Source: Lumnitzera littorea (Eukaryota > Streptophyta > Magnoliopsida > Myrtales > Combretaceae). From it: a stretch of DNA of 64,000 nt. The position numbers and the translations under genes are program-made. The notes under the pieces were generated by a model. It searched no databases and had not been told where the DNA came from. It worked only from the letters and a program-made list of their open reading frames with translations. Positions 1 to 12,983 of this stretch are shown piece after piece; position 1 is the stretch's first letter; every line of letters starts with the position of its first letter. The stretch is from assembly GCA_024138015.1 (NCBI GenBank), contig JAMXBB010000003.1, forward strand, positions 12,296,391-12,360,390. Direction: 5' to 3'.

Positions 1-19
1 CCCCCCCCCCCCCCCCCCC
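1..19. repeat. Poly-C homopolymer at window start
   Basis: Nineteen consecutive C residues open the window. Nothing else in the first kilobase resembles it. It may be a true homopolymer or an assembly or scaffold-edge artefact; the sequence alone cannot decide. Confidence 0.9.
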
Positions 20-640
20 TTACGTACCTCAGCGCCTTTTGGTTTTATCACCACCAAATGACGTATCACCACCACCAAAAATCACACACACCCTAGTTTC
101 TTGCTGACAAACATTTGCCTTCAAAGGAGTAAGGTTCGACTTCATTTTTAAGTGGAAAGGTTAGAACTCGTACAAGACAACCTAAGGTAAAACTCACCCA
201 ACTTGACTTTCTTATTTATATAAGTTATACCTATGATATCTTGAGAGTTTAGGATTAGAAATACTACATAAACATGTTATAATCTTGTACGATCATTTTA
301 GAGTCATATAATCATACCTTCATTCTTGTACTAAATTAGTTCGCTACTTACACTTTAAAAGTATAAGAGATAGTTTTATATAGATAACTTGAAAAGATGT
401 TGATTAAACTCCATGAAACCTTAAGTACCATCCATGTTGCCCCCTCTTTGATATATCCATCTTGTTTTCACTATGTTAAGTGATGTTATTAACTTAAAAC
501 AAGTAGAAATGTGATTAAAATAGGGAAACACATTAGAATAAGTATTGAATGGAAGAAGTTGAAGGAAAGCCTAAAAGAAACCTACTTGGCCACCACTTTT
601 ATGAAAGTTTCAAATCTGTAAATTCTTATTTATTGTCTTA
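20..640. other. AT-rich intergenic DNA, nothing recognised
   Basis: No open frame, motif or repeat stands out here. The first 100 bases carry short CACCACCA-like runs. The rest is AT-rich non-coding sequence. Confidence 0.5.
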
Positions 641-1180
641 ATAACATGATTATTTAATGTTAAGTATGATTTAAGATGTAATTAACTAAGTTAATTAGGG
701 TAATAATGAGTTAATGGCCTAAATTAGTTAAGTTGGTGATTAAAGCCTTAAGAATAGTGTTAGAAACCCCATTAATGAAATGAACCAAATCTAAAATACT
801 TAGTAAAATAGGTTACTTATTGGACTCATTAGGATATTTGGCCAATTGGAATAAATTAGAATCAAATTTAAGGTCTTAGAATGTAAATTAAGCCTAAACT
901 AGCTTAGTTAGTGATTAAGGCCTTATAAATATGATTAGGAGCACAATAAATGAAAAGAGCTAGATCTGAATCCTAATAGAAAATGGACCTATCTTAAGCC
1001 CAAGATAATAAGTGAAGTTAGGCTTAAGGTCCTAAATTGCAAAATAAGCCCAAAAGACCTTAAAAGAAACAATAATAGGGCCTAATAACTTAGTGAACAG
1101 ATCTGAACCTTATATTAAAAGGCCTAAAATGAGTTATTTAAGAAGCCTACTAAACCCTAAGGCCTATCCGAGACATCCAC
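641..1180. repeat. Degenerate tandem repeat, unit about 150-175 bp
   Basis: A segment beginning near 719 (TAAATTAGTTAAG, then GTGATTAAAGCCTTA) recurs about 174 bp later near 893 (TAAACTAGCTTAG, then GTGATTAAGGCCTTA). Both are followed by similar stretches ending in an AGATCTGAA/AAATCTAAA motif. A weaker third copy lies around 1030-1130. The word AGGCCTAA recurs until about 1440. The units are strongly diverged, so this is an old array. Confidence 0.45.
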
Positions 1181-2419
1181 TATAGGCCTCTTAATGAGTT
1201 GAAGCCTTAAATTTAAGAAAAGAGCCTATTTAGGCCCATAAGAGCGACACCAAGGCCTATGGTGAAAATTTAAAGTATTGGGTAGAAAAAGTCCACTTAA
1301 AATACTTAAAATAAAGTTCAAAATATTTAGTGTAAGGCCTAAGATCAAAAGCTTAGCCCAAATCCCAAAACTAGGCCTAAACCTTAAAGTAACCAAACTT
1401 ACTCTTTTGGCTTACGAACTTATAAGGCCTAAATCGAAACCTTGTTGGCCCAAAAGCCCAAAAATAACCTCACTAAATGAAAAAACACTCAAAAACTATG
1501 AAAATCAACTATTTGAATGTGAAATTCCGATTTAAAACGAGAAAGTTATGATCAAGATACGAAATAAGTGGAAATAAGGAAATTATAGCGAAGCTAGTGA
1601 AAAAATTATATTTAAGATGAGTTTTATTTACTTTAGTTATCTTACTCAGGTGAATTGGGATACCATGTTTGAGACTACCAAAGACTACTTAGAATACTTA
1701 ACTTCAAGGCTAAGTGAGTCTATAGCTGCTATTTTACTTTGTTTTGTTTTGTTTTGTGCTTGCAGTTAGTACACTATCTAATTATACATAATAATTGAAC
1801 TTGATGCATGTTGGGGTATATGGAAACTTATGTGTGTTTGTTTTGGTTGAACTATGCTTACAAAATATCTTAAGATATTTCAAATACCCTTATTTGCTAC
1901 ATTAGACCATAAGGCATTGGAGTGTTTGGAATATATTTGCTTGACCACTCCATGAATCCAGAATTAATAAATATTTGGCTTCTAATTAATTTGGACATGC
2001 ATTACATCTTATAACATGAGTGAAATGACATCAGCACCATGCAATAGAGCGGGAGATCATGTTTAGATGGATCCATATTGATATTATGTATTGTAATTGT
2101 TTATCATACGACGTATTTCCTGTGACATATTTTTGCCTTGACCTTTGGAAACTACTCGGCTCTAGGGAGTACTGCCATCTACTTAAGGTTGAGTCGTGTC
2201 TACTACTAAAGGTAGTTATATTGTTAAGAGAGTTCATACTGGATGTAGATACTTGGATCCTGATATGCCTAAATACTTCTCAACTTGGTTAACGGTAGGC
2301 GTTAAAACTGTATTGTATATAGTTACTGGCCGATTATATATATTGTTTGCATTACATATACTTGTACATGCATTCATATGTTTGATAAATAACTTGCTTA
2401 TTATTATTTGGTGGTAAGG
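1181..2419. other. AT-rich intergenic DNA with short GTTTT run
   Basis: There is no convincing coding sequence; short open frames here have no family features. A small GTTTT tandem run lies at about 1739-1757. The AGGCCTAA word of the preceding repeat continues to about 1440. Confidence 0.45.
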
Positions 2420-4848
2420 TAGGAAGGTTACTCACTAAGCTGAATGTGGCTTACCCCTAAAAAGTTTCTTTTGCAGGTCTTACAAAGCTAGGGTTAAGCT
2501 AGGATTTAAGTGTAGAGTTCTTTATTGAGCTAAGAAAGTAGAATATAAGTTTAAAAAAGCAAGTGGTATGGTTGAATTAACCATTTAAGGTATTTAGTAG
2601 CATTATGATTGTTGAGATATAGATACCCTTTTCTTATTATTTGGTAGGTGATTCTAGCTCTTTGTGGTTTTGGTGACTGTGGATTGTTGAATCACTTATA
2701 TATATATATAATTACATTATTTTAGTACTTTTCATAACTAGAATATAACAATTAAATTTATTGGGTATAATAGATTTTTCGTAGCTTTAATGGAATTTGG
2801 AAGCTAAGTATTATATATTTTCCTAGTCTTTATGCATATTGTGTCAAATATGGTAATATAGGGTAAAATTAGTATAATTGGCAGTGTAGTATGAGATAGC
2901 TCTAGCTGTTGTTGTATCTGAAGTAGTTTACAACAATCTTAGGTTAGTTTATTTGAAAAGTAGGAATTGAATAAGTGAACATGATATTTTGGGTGAGTCA
3001 AAACCATATTTAAAACTTGCCACACTTACTTATTCTTACAAGAGTTGAATTTAGACAATCGAACCCGATGTAATATAAGAGATTTAAGCTGATAAATTGT
3101 AGATATATGTTACTTGGTACTTAACTAAGAATTTTGAAGTAGGCCAATTTAGAGAGTAATTCAGAAGCTACTTCATAAGCTAAATCAGAATCGAATTCAA
3201 ATATTAAACTAGAACCAAGTTAAGACGAACTAATAATCAACACGCAAGTATATAATAGGAAAGTATATATAAAAATATGTATGGCCTGTAGTTGACCTTA
3301 AAAATATTTACTCTTACTAGGTAAAGTTGTGGAGGAGGAAGTTCCTACTAACTAGTAAGTTATTGTTGTATTGTTAGCTAAATAAGTGAATATTTGTATG
3401 TACTTCAAGTAAACTTGTGTCTACTCCTAAACTTATGTGCCTTATGATGTTTAGCTTTGCTGAATTTGGCTACAAATTGATGTATTGCTTAGTAAGTTAT
3501 GTTTCTTATTATAGTTATTGCAGATTGAATGATAAGCTGATACCAGATTTTGCTGTTGTGCTGTATATTGAAAAATGCTTATGTAACATTTGCTAGAATC
3601 TATATTAACTTAGAAAAGAGTTTAAGGATTAAACCTACCTCCTAAAATGTTCACTTAAGTGAACCTAATACTAAGGTCTTAAAATTAATAAAGATATTAA
3701 GTAAAGGCTGCAATAAAACCTAAGGAGAAAGTTTACTTAGATTCACTATGTAAATACTTTGTGATGCTATGCTTTGTAAGTATGATGCTAGTAATGTGTT
3801 ATATGGTGTATTCCAGACTTGGTTGTGAGTCATATCTTATGGAAACTTGTGTTATAATAAGTGTCTGATTTAGAGGCTAATTCAGAAGCAAATTTAGAAC
3901 TTAAGGTAGAAGCTAAATGAAACATGATAAACTTTGTTATTATACTTGATGTTGATTAAGAGCTAGTTGGTGAATTCATGGTATGAAAATGACCTAACGG
4001 GTCAATTTTTTGAAACTTATGATTTTGCTAAGATAAGTTTACAAAGTTGGGATTACATGGATATTGGTTTGCATTGACCAAAACTTTAACTACACTCCGT
4101 GGTTTTGCTAAGCTAAAATATGCTAGGTTCCTACAGATATTCTCTAGATGCTTAGATTTGTAGTTGACCAAACTGGATGAGTTGCTAGGCTAAGGTAAGA
4201 TATTGGTACCAATGCAAGTCACATACATAAGCATAGCACTCACTTATCACATTTGCATAGTTTTAGTTAGACAACTATAAGCTAATGTAATTAGACTAAC
4301 TACTTGAATGATGTGCTTACTTTGTTGTGCTAGTTGTTATGTGTTTATCTACTCTCACTTAGCTCGCACTAACTAAGGGGATCAATTTCTCTTATCCTCA
4401 AGTTACTAAATGAATGGATAGAAGAATCAGAGTGATAAAGGGACTTTAAAACTCTAGTTGAGGATGAGCTCTTGAGAGAAGTTGTTGATTACAGGTTATG
4501 ACTTGAGTACATGAAGATAGCATTTTAGGAAAGTAGTGGGTGTTACTTCACTAAAGGTTTAGCATAGTCATGGTAGTCCAAAAATGTATATTTGAAAAGG
4601 AGTTGCTATGTTATATATGTGTATAATTGTGATACTCTAAGTATAGCTCATTAATGTAAAAGCTTTCACTATTGTTTATCATATTGAATGAGAAATAATT
4701 TGGAAGTAATTGTTTATGGAATTAAAGAGTAGGTTGGATATAGATTCTACTTTATTCTTAACTCAAGGATAGCAGTAACAAACCATCTTTAAATACTAAA
4801 AGTTTAAGGAAAATTTTTAAGTAGACACCTAAAAGGCGAGGCGTTATA
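2420..4848 (+). mobile_element. Possible decayed Tekay-like LTR fragment
   Basis: Around 2424-2490 a TTACTCACTAAGCT block is followed by GTGGCTTACC and a TTTTGCAGGT acceptor-like stretch. The same arrangement occurs in solo LTR C at about 36048-36100 and, reversed, in element F near 15711-15740. Near 4834-4848 the sequence GGCGAGGCGTTATA resembles the terminal GGGGCGTGACA of C. No matching TG start or target-site duplication was found, and the interior is featureless, so the call is tentative and the extent is a guess. Confidence 0.3.
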
Positions 4849-4975
4849 GTTGGCACACTAATATCTTTCTTTACTTAGGTTTGCTAAACCTTCTCATGTT
4901 GGTTTCCGTATTCCTAGACATACCCGTCATTTCCAGTCTTCTTACGTACACTTGCCACTCCATTAAGTCTCTCCT

Positions 4976-4995
4976 TCCCCAATGAAGTTGCCAAA
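4976..4995 (-). other. Probable primer-binding site of an old Tat-type element
   Basis: On the minus strand this reads TTTGGCAACTTCATTGGGGA. It closely resembles the PBS of element H (58665-58684), which also follows an LTR end directly. It implies an LTR lying to the right (4996 upward) on the minus strand. Confidence 0.45.
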
Positions 4996-5640
4996 TAATG
5001 TGTGATCGGGTTTATTGTAACTAATCAATCACATGCAATGGATGTACTGGTTGACCTAGGAGACATTGTAAGTTGATGATACGTAAAGGGATGTCATTAG
5101 GAAGAGGCATGAGGGAAGAATGAGCAAACTCGATATCACAAGTGCGCTTGGGATGGCAGATCAAACTCGGTGTTTTTTATCGTTCTTGATAAAATTGCTT
5201 TTGTTCGATCTTCTACAAAGTCATTTCAGCAAAGCTTTGTTATTTATCTCAAGCTTGCTAATGTTCTAAATGAATCAAATTAGAGAAGAAGCCTCATATT
5301 TATAGAGTTTGCAGGCTGATATTATCCGCTGGATAATTGAGATTGAGCTTTATTACTAAAGTTTATTATTTCCTTTAGCCTTCATGGGCTTGGACATGAC
5401 TTTAGGTTTACTCAAGGGCTTATAATAATTATAAAAAGCCCATTATTGTTATAAATAAGCTTGGAGCACATATAAATTCCCTTAAGCCCCATTAAAGCAA
5501 AAAAAAAAAAAAAAAAGCTAAAAAGGCCATTTTCTAGTTTACTTTTCGCATATAAGATAATCGAGTAAGGCCAAGAGTGCTGAATGTAGTAAGGCAGTCC
5601 CCGTTCTGAGTGCACCAAACCAAATCTCCCTAAAACATCT
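4996..5640 (-). mobile_element. Putative Tat-type LTR remnant with TATA box
   Basis: Read on the minus strand, a TATAAATATGAGG promoter-like box (about 5295-5307) lies some 300 bp upstream of a CGATCACACA end that abuts the PBS-like sequence at 4976-4995. This matches the usual order of an LTR (promoter, R/U5, CA end, PBS). The outer TG end is not defined, and no gag follows because the internal side is interrupted near 4850. A weak protease-like stretch on the plus strand near 5035-5070 was considered and not accepted. Confidence 0.4.
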
Positions 5641-6816
5641 CTAATTGGGTTGATTTTCTAGACTCTGTCATTAGCACAAGATACCAATCTATGGCATTAA
5701 ATTGGACTAAAAGCCTAATTATCGAAATGACCCTCTACAAAAATCAATGTCATTATTTTTTTTTCATTTCAACAACAATAGACACTCTATTTGATTTTCC
5801 ATGTTTTACTCCATATGTAGTTCTTTAGCATCAGAAGTTTCACCAATAAAGTAATGTACAAGGAGATTAATAACATAATAACTGGGTAATATAAGTTTAT
5901 TTCATGATCCTTTTTGCAATGTACTAAATTCCTTAATTAATGTGTTTACATCATTTTCTTAAGAAATGGAAACTTCATGGATGGAGCGTCTTCATTACAA
6001 GTAGCACAATTTCATATACTTCAATGAAAACATTGTTAATAATATTTTTATCTTTTTCTTCTAATTCATTATGGATTTTCCATGTATCACTATTGTCGTT
6101 CTTTTTTCCTATATTTTCCATGGATTTCTGAATTGTGTATACATTTATTTTTAAATATCATTGCATTTAATTTTTACATAAGTAATGCAGGTACATAGCG
6201 GCTAGTAAATTACTTAAGTTTTGTTATAATTATGATGCTATTCTTCAAGTAACCCTTATGGTAAAATACTTCTTTGGGCTGTTTTAGCTTATGAAATTAG
6301 GGAAATGGACAAATTATTACTACCATAGTTTGTACAAAATTAGGAAAGTGATGAGATGGAAGGTGGTTCAAGCTTTGTTAATATTTTACAAAATTATCCT
6401 TCTATCAATACTTTTTTATAGTGATGATAAGTACTATTTAGTAAAGGGAAGAATAAAAAATATTAAGAAACATTCAAGACGGAAAAATAATGTTATTCTC
6501 TTTAACAATATAGATGATACCAAAGTGATTTAGTCATGGAATATATACTGAGATACTATTTGGAGTGGTAGAATATGTACTTTTCCTTAATTAAAAAGTA
6601 GTTATAATTTGTAAGAAAACTATATCTTTTTTATTCATTTAATTATTTATCATTCTTTTGGCACTTGTAATACGAATGCATCATCTACTCTTTATATAAA
6701 AAATGGATGTAATATCTACTAATTTTCTAACTAATAGGGAAATGGGAACTCATATAGATTCCTTTTCTTCATTCGATGATTTCAAATATCCTTTATGTTG
6801 AATAATTAATGCAAGC
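5641..6816. other. AT-rich intergenic DNA, nothing recognised
   Basis: Several short open frames occur by chance in AT-rich sequence. None shows a domain, a signal peptide followed by a plausible mature protein, or a promoter. Confidence 0.5.
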
Positions 6817-7020
6817 CATTGTACCCATAATTGTGCAAACTAGTTGTACTTAGACCTGCTCTCTTCTCCTTCCTTATTCAACAATCAACAACCAATAGTT
6901 AACCACAAATAGATAAGTCATTACACCCATAATTGTGCCAATTGGTTACACTTAGACTTGCTCTCTTCTCCCTCCTTGTTCAACAATCAACAACCAACAA
7001 TCAACCACAAATAGGCATAA
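6817..7020. repeat. 102-bp tandem duplication
   Basis: Two head-to-tail copies begin at about 6818 and 6920. Both contain CCCATAATTGTGC, a TTAGAC(C/T)TGCTCTCTTCTCC stretch, then CAACAATCAACAACCAA and AACCACAAATAG. The offset is 102 bp and differences are mostly transitions, so this is a fairly old local duplication without coding content. Confidence 0.85.
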
Positions 7021-7249
7021 TGTTGAATACATTCCTATATCACAAGTAGTTAAGATATGATTAAACACAACTTAAGCCATTGTATGCCACTATACATCGG
7101 GTTGTATTATCTTATCCAATTTCAGTATTATTTATATTATCATGATTATTATTCCAAGAGCTACACAAATATATTAAAGTACCAAACTAATTAGATTTAC
7201 ACAATTACCAGATTGCTGCTTATTATACACTGATTTAATTCTATAGGTA

Positions 7250-7440
7250 AATAGGTATAAGGTAAGTATGAGTAAGAGTCCTACTCATACCCTACCCTAT
7301 AAGTATGAGTTTCTAAATTTTTGGAACTAAAACTTATCTTATGAAACTTTGAAACCACCTTGTTCTTGTACCTTTTACCCTATACCCTATTATACCCTAT
7401 AAAACTAATAGAGTAAAGGGTACCATGAAACTTATAAATT
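7250..7440. repeat. Inverted repeats rich in TACCCTATA
   Basis: A hairpin at about 7256-7302 pairs ATAAGGTAAGTATGAGTAAGA with TCCTACTCATACCCTACCCTAT. A second pair occurs at about 7370-7422 (GTACCTTTTACCCTATA against TAGAGTAAAGGGTAC). Similar words reappear near 7815-7850. This could be a fold-back or MITE-like element, but no ends or target-site duplication were established. Confidence 0.5.
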
Positions 7441-10400
7441 TTTTTTTTTAGCTTCCTATAAATTTCAACTTTACACCTTTTTGTTTAGCAAATTCTAGTT
7501 ATATTTTTTCTTATTCATGCCAAAAGATCATTGTGCAACATGAATCTCATACGAAATGACACTATTTATTACAAAAACAATCAAATAACAAACAAGCGTA
7601 CATGTACAAAAGGAAAAAAAAATACAAATTCTTTAAAACTAATGGCTAATATTACCTCTTAATGTTTAAAGTTACTTTGTTTTAGATTTCAATTATTAGT
7701 TATAGGTTTATAGTTTGCATAGAGCTTAATTTGTTTCATTTTAGCATTATTATTAAGCTTTTAGTAATATAATTTTTTTTAATCATTCTTATATATCATA
7801 TTATTTATTCTAAGGGTAGGTATAGTTGTACCATAGAACCTGTACCTTTTATACTTTAAAATATGTGATCTCCTAAAATTATATTTTGGGCAACCATACC
7901 TGAATTTATGGCATTCGAGAAAAACATATCCGATTGAGCTTAAACTTTACGACTAAGTTAGAAAAGGTAGTTAAAGTGACTTAGTGAAGTTAAATATTAA
8001 AAATAATGACATAAAATCCTAATTTTAGCCTTAGAAATGTAATTATATAAAATAGTAAAAAACTCGTCGAAACCCCTAAAATTAAGCTCGAAATGTAATG
8101 ATAACTTAAAAATAAGTTAATTAAGCTATAAAAAGAAATAATATGATAAGATATACTATATGGATATACATTTATTTTTATGGATATACTCGATATATAC
8201 AATAATTATACTCGTAAATTAACTCAAAAACAAAAAAAATTTATTAAATAAGCGATAAATTTGCAAAATTAAATAAAAAATATATACTAAAAATAAAAGA
8301 CATGATAGAAACATAATTATATGAGTATGTTTATACATTATTTGTATCAATTACATAAGATATATACACATATATTAATAAAATTACTAAACATTAATAT
8401 AATTTATGTAAAATACTAATATTTCACATGAAAATCATCCAAAAAGATATCCAAAAACTTAGGAAATTATTAGAAATAGGTGTCGCATCTTCATAACAAC
8501 TGGATTGGTGATTCAAAAAGAAATCCTCTAAGAATAAGCCACTTCCTACTTTAAAAATTATGAGAAAAAACAAACAAAGAAAAATTACTTAAAATAGAAG
8601 GAAAATTTCAAGTGACCACATCAGTATAAATAGGTCTTAGGACTTCATTTCAAACATTTAGGAACACAAATCACTCAAAGGAAAATTAAAAAAAAAATCA
8701 TAGAAAAAAAAATATATATATATAAAGAAAAAACAAAGCAACACAACACCCTAGCGTGGTTCCCTATTTATAAACAGGTTGGTCAAGTTTTTTCTTTAAT
8801 TTCTAAAAATACTAAAATATTCAAAAAATTATGAAAAAATTATTTCAAGGTTATTTTAGATATACTTTCATGTTGTAATTTTTTTTTTTATAAAATTATG
8901 AATATTTTATATACTTGCTTAATAAATTTACTATTCATTTGAAATTTCAAATGTAAAATAAATATATTAAATGATGTTTTTTTGAGATGAAATTTTTTTT
9001 GTATAATACATGTTATATCTAGTTAATTGCTATGTAGCTTGATTTTAATTTAATATGTATTTAGTATTTATTGTATTTTTTACCATAAAAATGGCTAAAA
9101 TGGAGCAATTTCTAAAATAAAATTGATTATATAAAAATAATTGATGAAATTAGGATCCAATGAATTCTAAATGCTTGTAATGATGTTAGGATATAAGGGA
9201 ATACGGTTTTTATAAAAATAACATTATTTTCCTAACTAATTATAATTTAGGGATAAAAATATAATTGTGTATATAGGCGATAAACCCAGTAGCATGAAAC
9301 CACTTGCTGATTGAATACCCTATATTTTTATGAGTCTATACAATTTTTCATGGAATTATTTGGTGATCCAAGCTATTTATTATGAATTTTCCTAGTTAAA
9401 TAGCCTAAATTATTGACTGAGGCACGTTTTTAACAAAACTAGGCTAAAATATGATAATTATTAGAATAAATCATATACATATACATGCGGAACAGGTCAG
9501 ATTAGAATGAATTTATATTATATTTTGTGATGTTATATGACTTGGACTTCGATATATGCATGTTAGGGTTAAAAATTACATATATTACTAAGTTATTTTA
9601 GGAAAATATATAAAATATAGGTTATTTATATAATATGAATATAATATAATAATGATTGTTATATGGGCATATAGGTATATTAGAAACTAAAAATGCCTTT
9701 TAAAAGTTATCTTTTGAGATAAAATTCGTAGTATGTATTATCAAGTTCGTACGAATCCAATGATAGTACTTTTATTAAAATTGGATAATCTTAGGTAATA
9801 TAAACTATATTTATAATATTATAAAAATTTATGTTCTACAATAGCTCTATCATAATTGAAATGTAACTTGATTGATTAAAAATATACTTTGATACAATCA
9901 AAATGATATATTATAAATAATAATATAATTACATGTATTACTAGCACTAACTTAATATAACTTATATAGTAAAACTATAACAAATGCATATTTAAATAAA
10001 ACTATTTTCCCCCATATAAAAATAATAATATACTTAAAATATATATATATGTAAATAACTTCATGATGATATAAAAAGTAGATAAAATCCTTACGTTTTT
10101 GTAACTCTTATGAAAACTAAATATTGGTTTTTGTATACATATAAGATCTCCTAGTGAGCAAAACATCAACAGTATAAGCTTACCATTATGAGTGTTAATA
10201 TAGGTAAGTTGGGATCATAATTTTATCACTTATTAAGATATTATATCAAAGTATTTAGAGGTTTAAGAGTGATTTATAATTATAAATTAGCTATCTGTGC
10301 GTGTGCTATATGTGTGACTAGTATTTTGTTTGTGACAAGAGTTTAACTCCTTGACATGCTATTCTGCATAATTTCGTAGTTTGTATTTTGTAAACTTATC

Positions 10401-10480
10401 TAACGTAAACTTGTCTAGCCATCCTTAAGTGAAACTAATAGTGATCGAACTGTTAATGTAAGTAAATATGCATAGCAACC
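7441..10480. other. Very AT-rich intergenic tract with one leader-like segment
   Basis: No coding capacity is recognised. At about 8632-8640 a GTATAAATAGG box is followed by an A-rich leader and CCCTAGCGTGGTTCCC near 8750. This is the layout of an LTR promoter and leader such as the TATA box of C at 33979. No LTR ends were found, so it is only noted. Confidence 0.35.
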
Positions 10481-10489
10481 ATTAAGGGA

Positions 10490-10830
10490 ACAATTAGGAG
10501 TGTCAAATCAAATATTGACTTTTTTCAACAAGAATAGCTAAAATAGTCTAAAACATTATAGGATTTTCGACTCTATCTTAAAACCTATTCCAAAACCTAA
10601 CTATATAGGGTTTTTACTAGGTCAGACTGATCGGATACCCTATAAAGACCTATCTAATGGCATCCTTATTGCAAGTTTAAATGAAAGTATAAACTCGACT
10701 TGTTTAAGTAAACGAGCTATATTTTAAGCTCAAATTTGGCTCATTTATGAACTAGGTTTAAGTAGAGCCACATTTGAGTAACTCACAAGTTGCTTAGCTC
10801 ATTTATAGCCTTAACTAGTTGGTCTTCCTT
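10490..10830. repeat. Fragment resembling hAT-type MITE sequence
   Basis: The segment contains AGGAGTGTCAAATC, a block of degenerate GACCTAT/ACCCTATA words, then ACTCGACTTGTTTAAGTAAACGAGCT and TTGAGTAACTCACAAGTTGCTTAGCTCATTTAT. Such GAGCT/ACTCG-rich text is common in short plant hAT-like elements. Terminal inverted repeats were not resolved, so the family is a suggestion. Confidence 0.3.
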
Positions 10831-12254
10831 TTTCTTCTAGCTAGAGCTCTAGATTTAGTGATTTATAACATATCATATTTGGTGAAGATTTTCTAGTTCT
10901 AAAAGTTATGGTCAAATTTGGATCCTTTCAATTTTTTTCTCTCAATTTTCCTCATTTCACAAGTCAATGATTAAAATTGTTTAAATATTTCAAATACTCT
11001 ATAATATCATGATAACATCATAATTTTTTTTATAATCTCTATAATTGATTATATGTTGCAGCATATTAAAGGGACAAATTATAAAAGTTAAGAGAAAATA
11101 AATTAAAAGGGTCTTTTTCCCAATCAATATAAGTACGACTGGACGATCCAGTAGATTATATTTCATATCAGTCTCCCACAAGGTAAAATCAATTATGTTA
11201 ATCCTAAAATTCTACAACCCGAGATCCTCAGTTCTTCACTCCGGAGAGTCCAAATCGATGGCTCAATGCCTGCATCACATATCATTTTTTTAGTCTTATA
11301 CAAGCGTCGTAACTAACTCTACATTATACCTTTACGCAACCTATTGCATTATATTAATATTATTGGAACCATTGTATTTGTGGTCATCGACCTTATAATG
11401 AAATTATTGAATATCTATTTGTTTAGCATTTTGTCCCTTCCTTATTTCATTATGTTACATGTGATATGCTATCGAGATTCGTATCATGTTACATATATTT
11501 GCAGTCTCCATATCTGACATAATTAGGGATTCCATTAGTAAACAGTAAATTGCATAGATAGAGGATGGATCATAATTTATTAACAAATGGAGGATTATAG
11601 TATATATATTACCTATCACCAGTATGTAAAAGTGGTGGATAATAATTGATAGAATTTTTGGACATACGATAATATGAAGAGTATTTTTTTTTTTTAAATT
11701 AACCCATTACGTACTACTACCACATGTTTTGATTTCATTAGTATTTACTCATCTATATATATATATGTATTGTGCAATATCCAGTGAAGCTTTTGTCGGA
11801 TGTAGGGCTATCACGATTTTAAAACCTGCGCAATGTTCCATTCTTACAAGCTCTTTTGATTGTTTTTGATAATAAATGTGATTGTGATTTTTTTTTTTCT
11901 TTTTTTACCAACTACGTTACAATTTAAGAGTTGGTGATTTACAAATAAATATAAAAAATTGGTTTCATAGTTTAGTCAACAAAAGTAAAAAAACCAATTA
12001 TATAATCAAACACCAGTTGTTAACCAACCAAACTTCATACGTCCAATCAATTCACACACAAGTCTGGATACAGCTAATAAAGGCACAAAAGAACAACTGC
12101 AAACAGACATACTTTCTCCTACCTTAGGACCCAGAATTGAAACCATAGAAAGATATTTTTCTCGGCATAAATGGACTTCCTAATTCATATGAACCGCAAT
12201 ATCCATTGTGTCCGTGACACCACAGTGCAGTGCAGTCGAGTGTTGATGTAACTT
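10831..12254. other. Intergenic DNA upstream of the lipid-transfer gene
   Basis: AT-rich with poly-T runs (about 11686-11696 and 11888-11898) and a short TATATA run near 11754. No gene or repeat family was recognised. The last few hundred bases presumably hold the distal promoter of the gene at 12425. Confidence 0.4.
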
Positions 12255-12334
12255 CACGTGGAAATTCATGATAGCTCTTTGTCTTGGTCTTTGGACAATA
12301 ATACTCACATTCCAATAAAATTTCTCTATATAAA
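12255..12334 (+). promoter_or_regulatory. Promoter of the DIR1-like gene: G-box, CCAAT and TATA box
   Basis: A perfect G-box CACGTG lies at 12255-12260, a CCAAT at about 12311-12315, and TATATAAA at 12327-12334. The TATA box is about 91 bp upstream of the start codon, leaving a 5' leader of roughly 60 bases. The G-box is a known target of bZIP and bHLH factors in stress and light responses; its use here is inferred. Confidence 0.6.
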
Positions 12335-12424
12335 CCCTAAACCTAAATCTTCTTAAACACAAGTTAACTTCTAATAATACTACTAGAAGGGTATAGTATC
12401 TCTCAAACTCTTGTAGGAAACATC

Positions 12425-12724
12425 ATGGAGAGTACGAGGAAGACTCTTGTCATGTTAGTGTTAGTACTTGTTGCTGCGAACTCTAATGCGCAGACGATTT
12501 GTAACATAAGCTACGCAGGACTTATGGCATGCAGGCCATCTGTGACACCACCCAACCCGTCGCCGCCGAGTGCTGCATGCTGCGCGGCTCTATCACATGC
12601 AGATTTCAAGTGCCTCTGCTCTTATAGGAATTCCAAGGTGCTGCCATCGCTTGGTATTGACCCCAACCTTGCCATGCAGCTCCCTCAAAAGTGCAATATT
12701 CTTCGTGGGCCGCTTCATTGTTAA
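12425..12724 (+). CDS. DIR1-like non-specific lipid-transfer protein (8-Cys), secreted
   Basis: This 99-residue protein starts at an ATG in good plant context (AACATCATGG). Residues 1-22 form a signal peptide with a Leu/Val-rich core and a likely cut after SNA, so the mature protein is about 77 residues in the apoplast. All eight cysteines of the lipid-transfer fold are present: C26, C36, C52-C53, C63-x-C65, C90 and C99. The spacing has one residue between C63 and C65 and a Pro-rich PPNPSPP loop with PxxP motifs before the CC pair. This spacing, the ALSHADFKCLC block and the C-terminal LPQKC fit the DIR1 group. Arabidopsis DIR1 binds lipids and carries a long-distance signal in systemic acquired resistance; the same role here is inference. 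It is intronless and apparently complete, in a region otherwise full of transposons. Confidence 0.9.
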   Translation: MESTRKTLVMLVLVLVAANSNAQTICNISYAGLMACRPSVTPPNPSPPSAACCAALSHADFKCLCSYRNSKVLPSLGIDPNLAMQLPQKCNILRGPLHC

Positions 12725-12983
12725 GTGAAAATCTGCCTCGTGAAGATATGAAAGATTTGAAGTACAAGGATTTTGGATTGTTAATTGAAATGGTTATTAC
12801 CCAAATATATGTCATTATTGTATAACTTTTTTATCTCTAGGTGTGGGTTGCTTGCTCACACTAAAAAGGGAAAATATATGCAAAAGTATATGACGGAATA
12901 ATTATAATATCTATCGGTTTTGCTAGTGTTTGTTTGTCTTTTTATCCCAAAGCTTTTTTTATTTTTATTTTTTTTGTCTTTTA

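Noticed and set aside
1278..1535. 85-codon Lys-rich frame
   Set aside because: Falls at the edge of a degenerate non-coding repeat with AGGCCTAA words; composition reflects A-rich DNA.
5030..5075. Protease-like reading VLVDLGDIV on the plus strand
   Set aside because: Only a handful of residues match, two stops follow at once, and the segment lies in what looks like a minus-strand LTR.
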